Assembly (NCBI GenBank): GCA_965369635.1
Contig: CBDURC010000042.1
Location: 1-15,913, forward strand
Reading direction: 5' to 3'
Length of the DNA stretch: 15,913 nucleotides
Source of the DNA: UBA3071 sp965369635
GTDB taxonomy: Bacteria; Chloroflexota; Anaerolineae; UBA3071
Both the position numbers and the translations under genes were made by a program. Shown in pieces: positions 1 through 6,693 of the stretch; positions within the stretch are counted from its first letter, which is position 1, and each line of letters begins with the position of its first letter. The notes under the pieces are model-generated. The model did no database searches, was not told the DNA's origin, and was given only the letters and a program-made list of their open reading frames with translations.

Positions 1-809
1 TACTTCCTGACCACAGCGCGATAGGCCTGTGGCCGACGGCACTGGATATGCTGCCGCTCCTCGCGGCAACGGCGTACGTCGTCCAGGTTGATCCTGGCCA
101 CGGCGTAGCCTTCGATGGGTTCGTCCAGAAAGGTGTATAGGCTGCCGCCGGGGCCGACGACCATGGACTCGCCGCCGAAGGTGTAGCTGGGCTCCTCACC
201 GACGCGGTTGGCAGCGGCGACGAAGACGGAGTTCTCGGAGGCGCGGGCGACACAGTAGGCCCGCCATTCCTCCAGTTGCTCCTGTTCCCAGCTAGCACAG
301 ACGCAGAGGAGCTGTGCGCCCTCCAGCGTCAGACAGCGGGCCGCTTCGGGGAAGGCCAAGTCCCAGCCGATGAGCAAGCCGATCTGGCCGAAAGCCGTCT
401 CGAAGACGGGGAAACGGTAGCCGGGGCGAAAGGCCAGCCGCTCTTCCCCTTTGAGATGCACCTTGCGATAGTCGCCCAGCAACTCTCCGTCGGGGCCGAT
501 GAGCACGGCCGCGTCGTAGAGGATGCTTTCCACCCGTTCCTTGACCACCATGCCAAAGGCCAGATAGACGTTGAAGTCGGCAGCGTCCTTGGCCAGCAGG
601 TTGACGACATGTCCGGGAAGCCTCTCCGCCATGTCCGTGAAGCGCAGACCGCATTCGTAGCCGGAGGTGACCAACTCCGGAAAGACTATGAGGTCCACAG
701 GCTGTTCCTGACAGATGCGCTCGATGTAGTCGGACATACGGCGCAGGTTCTCCTCCTGCTGGGCGATCTGCGGGGCCATCTGCACCAAAGCAATGGTTAT
801 CTCACTCAT
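1..809 (-). CDS. Nitrilase-superfamily (carbon-nitrogen hydrolase) protein, catalytic Cys replaced by Gly; C-terminus at window edge
   Basis: This protein has the nitrilase fold, whose members hydrolyse amides or nitriles with a Glu-Lys-Cys triad. The start is ATG at 809, preceded by AAGGAG eight bases upstream. About 269 codons are visible. The last two bases at the edge read TA, so the stop codon may be the very next base. The Glu is present in FPELVTSGY (E45) and the Lys in YRKVHLKGE (K116). The third motif, normally I-C-(Y/W)-D-x-x-F-P-E, reads LIGWDLAFPEAA, with Gly148 (codon GGC at 366-368) where the nucleophilic Cys should be. Later Cys residues (LLCVCASW) do not occupy the nucleophile position. 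It is therefore either a non-catalytic family member or a sequencing error, since TGC to GGC is one base. It lies downstream of degV-mobA-ATL on the same strand, separated by a hairpin, and may be a separate transcript. Its substrate or ligand cannot be predicted. Confidence 0.88.
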   Translation of the reverse strand, partial: MSEITIALVQMAPQIAQQEENLRRMSDYIERICQEQPVDLIVFPELVTSGYECGLRFTDMAERLPGHVVNLLAKDAADFNVYLAFGMVVKERVESILYDAAVLIGPDGELLGDYRKVHLKGEERLAFRPGYRFPVFETAFGQIGLLIGWDLAFPEAARCLTLEGAQLLCVCASWEQEQLEEWRAYCVARASENSVFVAAANRVGEEPSYTFGGESMVVGPGGSLYTFLDEPIEGYAVARINLDDVRRCREERQHIQCRRPQAYRAVVRK

Positions 810-874
810 GAATCTGCTCCTTCAACATGATAAGCGCCTGAGGACTGAGTCGTCGCATACTGAACAGACAATAT

Positions 875-927
875 GACGAAGGACGAATGACCAAAGACGA
901 AAACGAATCCGTCGTTCGTCCTTCGTC
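875..927. repeat. Intergenic hairpin made of GACGAA words
   Basis: Perfect 13-bp arms (875-887 GACGAAGGACGAA and 915-927) flank a 27-base loop that also contains related words (AAAGACGA, AACGAA). On the minus strand it starts 14 nt after the ATL stop codon and precedes the nitrilase-like gene. There is no T-run, so it is not a standard intrinsic terminator. It may act as a 3'-end hairpin or be a dispersed repeat. Confidence 0.75.
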
Positions 928-941
928 TTTCGTCGGGGACA

Positions 942-1301
942 TCACGTCTCAACCTGCAAAAGCACACGCAGTTCGGCGAAATCTGGACCTTCCCATCGGA
1001 AACGCACCAGGTCAATGTCGCCCCGGTGATCGAACTCGATCCCTTCTTCTTCCAGGAACTGCTGCTGCAACTGGGCGCTGTGCGTCTCACAGGAGGTAGT
1101 GATGCGGCCTCCGACGCCGATCACCCGCTGCCAGGGCACGACCCGCGCCTGTTCATCAGAGAGTGAATGCAAAGCCCAACCCACGGTACGGGCGGCCTGC
1201 GGATGTCCCAGTAGCGTGGCAATCTGACCGTAGGTGGCCACCTTGCCTGGCGGAACGAGACACACCAGCCGGTAGACCTTGTCGAAGAAACCTCCGCTCA
1301 C
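942..1301 (-). CDS. Alkyltransferase-like (ATL) protein, MGMT family
   Basis: This 119-aa protein is the DNA-binding half of O6-alkylguanine-DNA alkyltransferase without the methyl-accepting cysteine. The usual PCHR active-site motif reads PWQR (W57) in VVPWQRVIG. The recognition-helix region is intact (YGQIA at 24-28; ARTVGWAL with R38, the likely base-flipping arginine). ATL proteins bind alkylated guanines and recruit nucleotide-excision repair rather than reversing the lesion. The GTG start at 1301 is chosen because it overlaps the mobA stop by 4 nt (GTGA), implying translational coupling, and because it matches the family N-terminus; the reading frame stays open upstream, but only inside mobA. 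Well-studied ATLs usually have PWHR; Gln for His is a small variation. A role in alkylation damage tolerance is inferred from the family. Confidence 0.88.
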   Translation of the reverse strand: MSGGFFDKVYRLVCLVPPGKVATYGQIATLLGHPQAARTVGWALHSLSDEQARVVPWQRVIGVGGRITTSCETHSAQLQQQFLEEEGIEFDHRGDIDLVRFRWEGPDFAELRVLLQVET

Positions 1302-1930
1302 GGCCGACCTCCGCGCCGCAACGTCTGCTGGCGATGAAGGTGGCGCGCCAGTTCCTGCCCCCGCTGCCAATCCTCGGGCGTGTTGACATTGAAAAAGGAG
1401 AGGCGTTGGGGATCGAAGAGGTCCACTTCGTGCTCCTCCAGGTAGCGCACCCACAGCCTGGGAAGGAAGCTGATCATCTTGAACTGGCCGCTATTGAGGG
1501 ACTGCTCGATAGCCGGCAGGCAGCGCTCCACCCGATAGAGAGCGTGTAACGGTTCCGGGAGACCACCGATGCGGGGCATTACAACATCGTGAGCCTTTCC
1601 CGCCACAATCATGAAGCGAAGCAACCGCAAATCAAGGAAGGGCATGTCACAGGCCACCGCCAGCGCCGTAGGGTGGCGTGCGGCCCGCAGGCCAGCATGC
1701 AGACCGACGAGGGCCCCATGATCGGGGTAGATGTCCGTCGCTAGCCGCGCACCGAACTGGGCATAGGCGGCTGTGTCCTTAGCCACGATGATGACATCAT
1801 CGCTCAGCCACTGCAGCCGCTCCAGCACCCGTTCGATGATCGGCTGTCCCTCGAACTCCAGAAGCGCCTTGTCCGTGCCTAAACGCCGGCTCTTGCCGCC
1901 CGCCAGGATGATGGCGCTGACCAGACGCAT
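1298..1930 (-). CDS. mobA: MobA-like molybdenum cofactor guanylyltransferase
   Basis: This 210-aa nucleotidyltransferase should transfer GMP from GTP to molybdopterin to form the guanine dinucleotide cofactor. The family signature is clear: AIILAGGKSRRLGTDKALL near the N-terminus (GTP phosphate binding), the acidic motif ACDMPFLD in the middle, and FNVNTPEDW near the C-terminus. The ATG at 1930 is preferred to a start at 1963 because the latter would overlap degV by 20 nt and add residues unlike the family. The chosen start leaves 13 nt after the degV stop. The ribosome site is weak, so coupling to degV translation is likely. It is followed directly by the ATL gene with a 4-nt overlap. No molybdoenzyme is visible in the window. 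Other MobA-like transferases, such as MocA or CofC types, are less likely given the NTPEDW motif. Confidence 0.87.
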   Translation of the reverse strand: MRLVSAIILAGGKSRRLGTDKALLEFEGQPIIERVLERLQWLSDDVIIVAKDTAAYAQFGARLATDIYPDHGALVGLHAGLRAARHPTALAVACDMPFLDLRLLRFMIVAGKAHDVVMPRIGGLPEPLHALYRVERCLPAIEQSLNSGQFKMISFLPRLWVRYLEEHEVDLFDPQRLSFFNVNTPEDWQRGQELARHLHRQQTLRRGGRP

Positions 1931-1943
1931 CGTGGCTCGCTCG

Positions 1944-2804
1944 CTACAAGGGGAAGAAGCCAAGGCCTACGGTGCCGGGACCGGTGTGCACGCCCAGCGC
2001 CATCGAGAGCTCGGTGACGTAGCTCTCCTGGCAATCGAACTTGGGCTCCACGAGGCGGCGCAGCTTCTCCACTTCCTCCAGAGCAATCGCATGCACGTAG
2101 CCAATCTTGATCCGTGCACCCAGACCGACTTTGTCGGCCATGATGTCAACCATCTTGCGGTACGCCTGGCGACGGCTGCGGGCCTGGCCCAGAGGGGTGA
2201 TCACTCCCTTCTCCATGCCGATGAGCGGCTTGATGTTGAGGAGCGTGCCCACCATGTGGGTGGCGCGGCCGATACGCCCGCCCATGTAGAGGTAGCGCAG
2301 CGTGTCGGCCGTCTGGATCATGGTGCTCTTGCGGGCCACTTCTCGGGCTGTCTCAGCTACCTTCTCCAGGCTGGCACCTGCCAGCGCAGCCCTGGCAGCC
2401 TCGATGGCCGACCAGCCATGACACACGGCGACCTGCAGCGTGTCGATCACCTCGATACGCAAGTCGGGCAGTTCGCTGGCGGCTATCTCCTTGGCCACTG
2501 TGGCTGCTTGATAAGCGCCGCTGCCGACAGAGGTCATGCACACGGTGACGATCTCCCGCGCCCGCTCGGCTAGGCGGCGGAAGGCCGTCAGGTAGTCCCC
2601 CGGGCCCGGGGTGGCCGATTTCGGCAGTTCCTTGGCCGTGGGCATCCAGCCGAAGAACTCCTCCCGCGTCATGTCCACCAGGTCACGGATGATCTCCTTG
2701 CCCCGGTGGATGTAGTAGGACACGACCTCGATGTTGAGTTGCTCGATCAGATCGTCTGGGATGCTGGCGCAGCTATCGGTCAGCACGGCAACCGGTGATG
2801 TCAT
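1944..2804 (-). CDS. DegV family fatty-acid-binding protein (copy 1)
   Basis: The 286-aa product has the full DegV layout: AVLTDSCASIPDDL at the N-terminus, TSVGSGAYQAA with the ligand-contacting Ser, an EVIDT segment after about 110 residues, the LRYLYMGGRIGR motif, NIKPL, and the C-terminal HTGPGTVGLGF. Family members (FakB in Gram-positives) hold a fatty acid and present it to the kinase FakA for phosphorylation. No FakA-like kinase is in this window. The start is ATG at 2804 with GGAGA upstream. A near-consensus promoter 60-90 bases upstream makes this the first gene of the degV-mobA-ATL transcript. A second, diverged DegV lies at 11463-12302. Two DegVs with different lipid preference are common; which lipid each binds cannot be told from sequence. 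Confidence 0.93.
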   Translation of the reverse strand: MTSPVAVLTDSCASIPDDLIEQLNIEVVSYYIHRGKEIIRDLVDMTREEFFGWMPTAKELPKSATPGPGDYLTAFRRLAERAREIVTVCMTSVGSGAYQAATVAKEIAASELPDLRIEVIDTLQVAVCHGWSAIEAARAALAGASLEKVAETAREVARKSTMIQTADTLRYLYMGGRIGRATHMVGTLLNIKPLIGMEKGVITPLGQARSRRQAYRKMVDIMADKVGLGARIKIGYVHAIALEEVEKLRRLVEPKFDCQESYVTELSMALGVHTGPGTVGLGFFPL

Positions 2805-2866
2805 TTCCTTTCCATCTCCTTCCTGATAGCCTCACTCAGTCTCCTTCCTCACCTCACAAGGTCTCA

Positions 2867-2894
2867 ATCATAGCACACTCTGGTGTGGTGTCAA
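2867..2894 (-). promoter_or_regulatory. Sigma70-type promoter of the degV-mobA-ATL unit
   Basis: On the minus strand TTGACA (2894-2889) is followed by a 16-bp spacer and TATGAT (2872-2867). Transcription would start near 2860, about 55 nt before the degV ATG. The spacer contains CACAC-CAGA-GTGTG (2887-2874), a small palindrome that could be an operator. Confidence 0.8.
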
Positions 2895-2923
2895 ATCGTA
2901 GCGAGTCCACGCTGGATAGAACG

Positions 2924-2967
2924 CGCAGAGGCGGAACCGCCATGCGCCGGGCCGTTCCGCCTCTGCG
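2924..2967. repeat. Strong GC-rich intergenic hairpin
   Basis: Perfect 14-bp arms (2924-2937 CGCAGAGGCGGAAC and 2954-2967) surround a 16-base loop. It lies in the gap between the herA 3' end and the degV promoter, whose transcripts run the same way. There is no T-run on either strand, but the stem is strong enough to act in 3'-end formation or to separate the two units. It may equally be a dispersed repeat. Confidence 0.7.
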
Positions 2968-2981
2968 GTCTACATCACTTG

Positions 2982-3054
2982 GGACACGGACGAACGCGGA
3001 AGGTCACGGATCAAACTACTACCTATCCGTGTTCATCCGCGTTCGTCCGCGTCC
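2982..3054. repeat. Word-repeat hairpin immediately after herA
   Basis: The arms at 2982-3000 and 3036-3054 match at 18 of 19 positions. An inner stem (3005-3011 with 3025-3031) lies within the loop. The right arm is made of three tandem 10-mers (TCCGTGTTCA, TCCGCGTTCG, TCCGCGTCCG). The structure begins two bases beyond the herA stop codon. It looks like a member of a dispersed intergenic repeat type and may cap herA mRNA. Confidence 0.75.
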
Positions 3055-3056
3055 GG

Positions 3057-4682
3057 TTACCAATCGCCGAACAACTCGTCCGCTGCTTCCTTGGCGGTCA
3101 GTCGCTCTTGCCCCCCCTTGCCCAGCGACCGATAGAACTCCGCATCGTAACCTCGCGTGCGCAGCACGATGGGCATGGGCACGGCGTGGCCCATGATCAA
3201 GATCTGTTGGCGGGTGTCCAGGCTCTCCAACATGCCGCGCATGGCTGCCCGATTGGCCACGCCCGTCAGCACGGCGTCAATGTCCCGCTCCTCCGTCAGC
3301 TTGCCGGTGACCCGCGTGCCAAGCTGCGACATCACCTCGGGATCAATTCCACTGGGACGCTGGTCAATGACCATCAGCGTCACGTGGTACTTGCGCATCT
3401 CGCGGGCAATCTGCCCGAAGATGGTCTGGCGGGAGACGGTGGGGTTGAGGAACTTGTGCGCCTCCTCCAGGGTGATCATCAGGGTGCGCGGCCGGTCCTT
3501 GGCATCCTGAGTCTGCTCGTAGCGCGCCACCTTCTCTTGATAAAGCTGCCGCACCCGCCGCGTGACGATGTTGGCCACCAGCATATGGTCCAGAGCGCGG
3601 TCATGCCGCCCGAAGTGCAGAATGATGTGCTTGCCCTTGTCCAACGCGGCCACCATCTCATCAATAGCGTTGAAGAGAGCTTCCTCCACCACGTAGGGCC
3701 GGCGCCCCACGTCCCGCAGCTTGCGCTGCAGCGCCTCGGTGGCCCCCTGGTGGGCCATCCTCTCCTGGCAGAACAGGGCGATGTCCGCGGAGTCCATGGC
3801 CAGCAGCCTTTGGAGCCAGTTCTCGCCGTAGCTGTCGCGCAGCAGGCCCACCGTGGCCCGAGAAGTGGGGGTCAAATCCAGCTCATCACCTAGCAGCAGC
3901 ACGTCCTCCGGTTCGATCTGGTTGAGACCAATGCGGAGCACCACATCCACGTTGCGGCCCTGGCGGCTGGCCGCCCGCTCGTCCAGGGAGTAGATGAGCA
4001 CCTGCGGGCCGAAGAGGTGGCGCAGCCCCTTGACCCACTGCCCATCTTCCGACTGGCGGCCAAAGGCGTACTCGTCGTGCATGTCGAAGATGAGGTTGAC
4101 GCCCACCTTGCGGTCAATGATGCCGCAGAGCAACAGCCGGGCCAGGAAGGACTTGCCCGTGCCCGACTGGCCGAAGATGCCATTGGAGCGTTCCATCAAC
4201 CGCGGCATGTTGAGGCAAATGGGGATGTCCATGGTCAGCGGCGTGCCCATGGCGAAGTGGGTCTTGTCCTCCTCGCCGAAGACGATGCGGAAATCGCCGT
4301 GGGTGGCCTGGCGCAGGGTGGCGAGGTGCATGGGGATGGTGCGCACCGGTTCCGGCTTGGCCAGGATGTCCATCATCTCGCCTTCCTGCGGCTTCTCGAT
4401 CGCCAGCATGGGCTTGACCTGCACGGTGGCGTAGGTGCTGGTGCCGGCCAGGGCCCGACGAATGAAAGGCGAGGCATCCCGCGGCGGATCGGCCAGCAGC
4501 CGCTTGTCGGTGGCCCGAAGCTGGATGTCGGAGATGAGGCTGAAGTAGAGGTACTCCTCGCCCTCGACGATGACGAAATCGCCGATGCGGATCTGCTCCG
4601 AGGAGCAACTGGGATCCAGCCGTACGGTCAGGAAAGCGCTAAAGGCGCCGTCGGTGACCACGCCGAGACGTTGAGATGCCAT
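3057..4682 (-). CDS. herA: HerA-like DNA translocase ATPase (HAS-barrel plus FtsK/HerA motor)
   Basis: This 541-aa ATPase belongs to the HerA branch of the FtsK-HerA superfamily: hexameric DNA pumps that drive NurA nuclease along DNA ends. An N-terminal HAS barrel (about residues 1-90: RLGVVTDG, IRIGDFVIVEG) precedes the RecA-like core. The core has Walker A GQSGTGKS (171-178, K177), FDMHDEYAFG, Walker B LMITLEEAH (E406, E407) and the VIDQRPSGIDPEVMSQLGTR segment of HerA proteins. The ATG at 4682 has AGGA eight bases upstream. The length is typical of HerA. NurA and a second HAS-barrel protein lie about 1.2-3 kb away on the same strand, which supports a DNA-end-processing role. The nuclease-free, Sir2-free context argues against one of the HerA-based anti-phage systems. 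azlC is divergent, and a shared regulatory palindrome lies between the two genes. Confidence 0.92.
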   Translation of the reverse strand: MASQRLGVVTDGAFSAFLTVRLDPSCSSEQIRIGDFVIVEGEEYLYFSLISDIQLRATDKRLLADPPRDASPFIRRALAGTSTYATVQVKPMLAIEKPQEGEMMDILAKPEPVRTIPMHLATLRQATHGDFRIVFGEEDKTHFAMGTPLTMDIPICLNMPRLMERSNGIFGQSGTGKSFLARLLLCGIIDRKVGVNLIFDMHDEYAFGRQSEDGQWVKGLRHLFGPQVLIYSLDERAASRQGRNVDVVLRIGLNQIEPEDVLLLGDELDLTPTSRATVGLLRDSYGENWLQRLLAMDSADIALFCQERMAHQGATEALQRKLRDVGRRPYVVEEALFNAIDEMVAALDKGKHIILHFGRHDRALDHMLVANIVTRRVRQLYQEKVARYEQTQDAKDRPRTLMITLEEAHKFLNPTVSRQTIFGQIAREMRKYHVTLMVIDQRPSGIDPEVMSQLGTRVTGKLTEERDIDAVLTGVANRAAMRGMLESLDTRQQILIMGHAVPMPIVLRTRGYDAEFYRSLGKGGQERLTAKEAADELFGDW

Positions 4683-4760
4683 GGGTTATTCCTGTCTTTC
4701 CAGTGCTGCGATTGCGATCTGACAGCATCGTTTGCTCAAATGGCCGCCGAAAAAGCCTGC

Positions 4761-4789
4761 TTGACAGCATTATCTACCTGCGGTACAAT
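4761..4789 (+). promoter_or_regulatory. Sigma70-type promoter of azlCD
   Basis: TTGACA (4761-4766), a 17-bp spacer and TACAAT (4784-4789) form a near-consensus promoter. Transcription should start near 4796, which favours the azlC start at 4829 over the ATG at 4799. Confidence 0.85.
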
Positions 4790-4797
4790 CACCGCAA
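4769..4797 (-). promoter_or_regulatory. Candidate herA promoter, overlapping the azlC promoter
   Basis: On the minus strand TTGCGG (4797-4792), a 17-bp spacer and GATAAT (4774-4769) could drive herA with a leader of about 80 nt. It overlaps the azlC promoter on the other strand almost completely, so the two would compete for polymerase. The boxes are weaker than those of azlC. Confidence 0.45.
4779..4796. promoter_or_regulatory. Palindromic operator candidate between herA and azlC
   Basis: TGCGGT-N6-ACCGCA is a perfect inverted repeat covering the azlC -10 box and the putative herA -35 box. It ends at or before the expected azlC transcription start, so it is more likely a protein-binding site than an RNA hairpin. 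The regulator is unknown. Confidence 0.55.
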
Positions 4798-4828
4798 GAT
4801 GCGTAACCAACCCTCAGGTGATAGTCGC

Positions 4829-5581
4829 ATGTCCCCATCGTCCTCATCAGCGAAACGAGAAGTGTTGGCCGCCACGCGGGATAGCCTGCCCATCTGGGTG
4901 GGCGTGACGCCTTTTGGCCTGGTGTTCGGGCTGCTGAGCCAACAGACGGAGTTGGGTGTCTTCGGCACGCTGGCCATGTCCGCTTTCGTCTTCGCCGGCT
5001 CAGCTCAATTCATCGCTCTGGGGTTGCTGCAGGCTGGCACCGCCTACCCGCTCATCGTGCTCACCACGCTGGTGGTCAATCTGCGCCACTTGCTCTACGG
5101 CGCATCGCTGGCCCCGCACATTCAGCGGCTACGCCCCACCTGGCAGAGATTCCTCGCCTTCGGCCTCACCGACGAGTCGTACGCGTTGACCGTCACTCGC
5201 TCTGCCCGTTCGGACGCAAGCGGCAGCGGCCACTGGTACTTCCTGGCCGCCAACGCCAACATGTTCGTCTGCTGGCAACTGAGCACCGCGCTGGGCATCC
5301 TGCTGAGCGGATGGGTGGGCGATCCCGCCGCGCTGGGACTGGACTTCGCTCTCTACGCCACCTTCATCGGCCTGCTGATCCCTCACGTGCGCGACCGCGC
5401 CGCTGTGGTGACTATGCTCGTTGCCGGAGTCGTGGCGCTGCTGGCCCGCGACCTGCCTGGCAAGCTGGGCCTCCTGCTGGCCGCGCTGCTGGCGGCGAGT
5501 GCGGGCTTGCTCTGGGATCGGCTGGCTGTAGAGGCGAACCCTCGCGGTCGCCCCTCTGGGAATAAGGAGACGAGCCAATGA
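4829..5581 (+). CDS. azlC: AzlC family branched-chain amino-acid exporter, large subunit
   Basis: The 250-aa hydrophobic protein is the large subunit of the two-part AzlCD/BrnFE exporter, which moves branched-chain amino acids out of the cell. Family motifs are present: LPIWVGVTPFGLVFG, FAGSAQFIALG, NLRHLLYGASLAP and LTDESYALT. It has several membrane segments. The ATG at 4829 has AGGTGA seven bases upstream. The in-frame ATG at 4799 would fall almost at the transcription start and has no ribosome site. The stop overlaps the azlD start by 4 nt (ATGA). It has its own strong promoter. The pair lies between herA and the HAS-barrel gene on the opposite strand, with no visible functional link to them. 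Confidence 0.93.
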   Translation: MSPSSSSAKREVLAATRDSLPIWVGVTPFGLVFGLLSQQTELGVFGTLAMSAFVFAGSAQFIALGLLQAGTAYPLIVLTTLVVNLRHLLYGASLAPHIQRLRPTWQRFLAFGLTDESYALTVTRSARSDASGSGHWYFLAANANMFVCWQLSTALGILLSGWVGDPAALGLDFALYATFIGLLIPHVRDRAAVVTMLVAGVVALLARDLPGKLGLLLAALLAASAGLLWDRLAVEANPRGRPSGNKETSQ

Positions 5582-5904
5582 CGTCGCTGCCGCTCGTCGG
5601 CCTCATCGCCGCCATGGCGCTGGTCACCTACGCCACCCGCTACACGATGATCGCATTGCTGGGCCGGTTGACGCTGCCGGATTGGGCACTCCGCTGGCTG
5701 GAGTTCGTCCCTGTGGCTGCGTTCACCGCCATCATCGTGCCCGCAACCCTCGCCCGCCAGGGCCACGTTGACCTCTCCTTCAGCAACAACTATGCCTGGG
5801 CGGCGCTGATCTGCGCTCTGGTCGCCTGGCGCACGCGGCACACGCTGGCGACCATCGTCGCCGGATTGGCCGCCTTCTGGCTACTGCGTTGGCTAGGCGG
5901 ATAA
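5578..5904 (+). CDS. azlD: AzlD family branched-chain amino-acid exporter, small subunit
   Basis: This 108-aa protein has about four membrane helices and partners AzlC. It shows the family opening (LIAAMALVTYATRY) and a FVPVAAFTAIIVPA helix. An AAGGAGA ribosome site lies inside the end of azlC, and the start overlaps the azlC stop (ATGA), so translation is coupled. Its stop codon is only 7 bp from the stop of the convergent HAS-barrel gene, leaving no room for a separate terminator. Confidence 0.92.
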   Translation: MTSLPLVGLIAAMALVTYATRYTMIALLGRLTLPDWALRWLEFVPVAAFTAIIVPATLARQGHVDLSFSNNYAWAALICALVAWRTRHTLATIVAGLAAFWLLRWLGG

Positions 5905-5911
5905 CTCCCCC

Positions 5912-6508
5912 CTATTGCGGCTCAATCGCCTGCAGCAGGCCCATCAAGCGATCGTACTCCCCCTTGAGCAGCGCGGCCACCTCGCGGGCGGCAGCGGCGA
6001 GCCACTCCCCGTCGTCACCGCGAGCCGCGTAGGTCTCCCTGATGTGGGCAGCCAGAAGCTGCTCTGTAGGGAGTTCCACCGCGGCATCCAGCAGCAACCG
6101 GAAGTAGGCGCGCCGCTGGCTGAAGCGCGCCACCTCATCGGAATCGCAGCCACAGATGGAGAAATGCAATGGCGGCGGCTGTGGCGGCAAGTGCTGGTGC
6201 ACCCGCCCATCGGGGCCAACGTAGCCTACCAGCAGCGCCCGGAACTCCGTGCGCAGCGTCTTCTGCAACTGCGGATGCTCGGCGTAGATCGCCGCATCGT
6301 GTACGTGTTCAGTACTCCGGCGCACGACGCGACGGCCCGGATCGAGTCCTGTCGTGGTGCCGAAGCTGACCACCCCATACACTGTGCGGTGGCCCTTTTC
6401 CAGGTCCACCTTGACCAGACTGCCCAGCGCGGGCGGCTGGTGCAGCGTGAAGCTCACCGCCGTAAGGCTGCTGCTGCTCGTCGCCACGATCTCGCCAATG
6501 CGTTCCAT
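5912..6508 (-). CDS. Stand-alone HAS-barrel domain protein of the HerA-NurA neighbourhood
   Basis: The 198-aa protein begins with a small beta-barrel like the N-terminal HAS domain of HerA and ATP synthase: RIGEIVATSSSS, LGSLVKVDL, VYGVVSFGTTTG. A conserved-looking middle (LRTEFRALLVGYV, PPLHFSICGCDSDEV) and a helical tail (EVAALLKGEYDRLMGLLQ) follow. It has no nucleotide-binding motif. The ATG at 6508 has GGAGG five to six bases upstream and fits the barrel start; the longer frame to 6610 runs through a repeat hairpin and is rejected. It is downstream of nurA on the same strand. HAS barrels mediate ring assembly and, in HerA, the NurA contact, so this may be an adaptor or loading subunit; that is inference. 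Similar proteins accompany bacterial HerA/NurA in other phyla as far as I recall. Confidence 0.8.
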   Translation of the reverse strand: MERIGEIVATSSSSLTAVSFTLHQPPALGSLVKVDLEKGHRTVYGVVSFGTTTGLDPGRRVVRRSTEHVHDAAIYAEHPQLQKTLRTEFRALLVGYVGPDGRVHQHLPPQPPPLHFSICGCDSDEVARFSQRRAYFRLLLDAAVELPTEQLLAAHIRETYAARGDDGEWLAAAAREVAALLKGEYDRLMGLLQAIEPQ

Positions 6509-6530
6509 CTTCCCTCCATGGGCCTGAATG

Positions 6531-6597
6531 GTCAGCGGAACAGCGGAACAAGCGGAATGCCCCCCTACCTTTCCGCTCTTTCCGCTTCTCCGCTGAC
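6531..6597. repeat. AGCGGA word-repeat hairpin upstream of the HAS-barrel gene
   Basis: The outer arms (6531-6539 GTCAGCGGA with 6589-6597) pair perfectly over 9 bp. They continue into imperfectly paired tandem copies of AGCGGAA (three on the left, three reverse-complement copies on the right). It lies 22 nt upstream of the HAS-barrel start codon, between nurA and that gene, and could attenuate expression. Confidence 0.72.
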
Positions 6598-6612
6598 TTC
6601 CATCATTCATCT

Positions 6613-6676
6613 ACCACCAAGACACAAAGCACCAAGGTTACAGAACTACTGGCCTGTGTCTTCGTGTCTTGGTGGT
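6613..6676. repeat. CCAAGACAC word-repeat hairpin after nurA
   Basis: Perfect 13-bp arms (6613-6625 ACCACCAAGACAC and 6664-6676) pair and extend imperfectly inward. They are built from CAAGACAC/CAAAGCAC words. On the minus strand the hairpin starts 17 nt after the nurA stop. I recall similar words in intergenic DNA of several environmental phyla. Confidence 0.75.
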
Positions 6677-6693
6677 TGATCTGGGCGCTTGAG

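Noticed and set aside
276..830. Plus-strand open frame opposite the nitrilase-like gene
   Set aside because: The minus-strand frame carries clear family motifs and a good ribosome site.
2982..3054. CRISPR array
   Set aside because: Repeat units are only about 10 bp, contiguous, degenerate and palindromic, with no spacers; no cas genes in the window.
2883..3893. Open frame of 336 codons on the plus strand opposite herA
   Set aside because: It runs through two hairpins and antisense to the HerA Walker B region; the composition is typical of a shadow frame.
3057..4682. HerA as part of a Sir2-HerA or DUF4297-HerA type anti-phage system
   Set aside because: No Sir2, DUF4297 or other effector gene is adjacent; NurA and SbcD are the relevant neighbours.
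4017..4828. Plus-strand frames opposite the herA 5' half, and upstream extension of azlC to 4676
   Set aside because: HerA motifs are clear on the minus strand, and the azlC promoter at 4761-4789 lies inside the extended frame.
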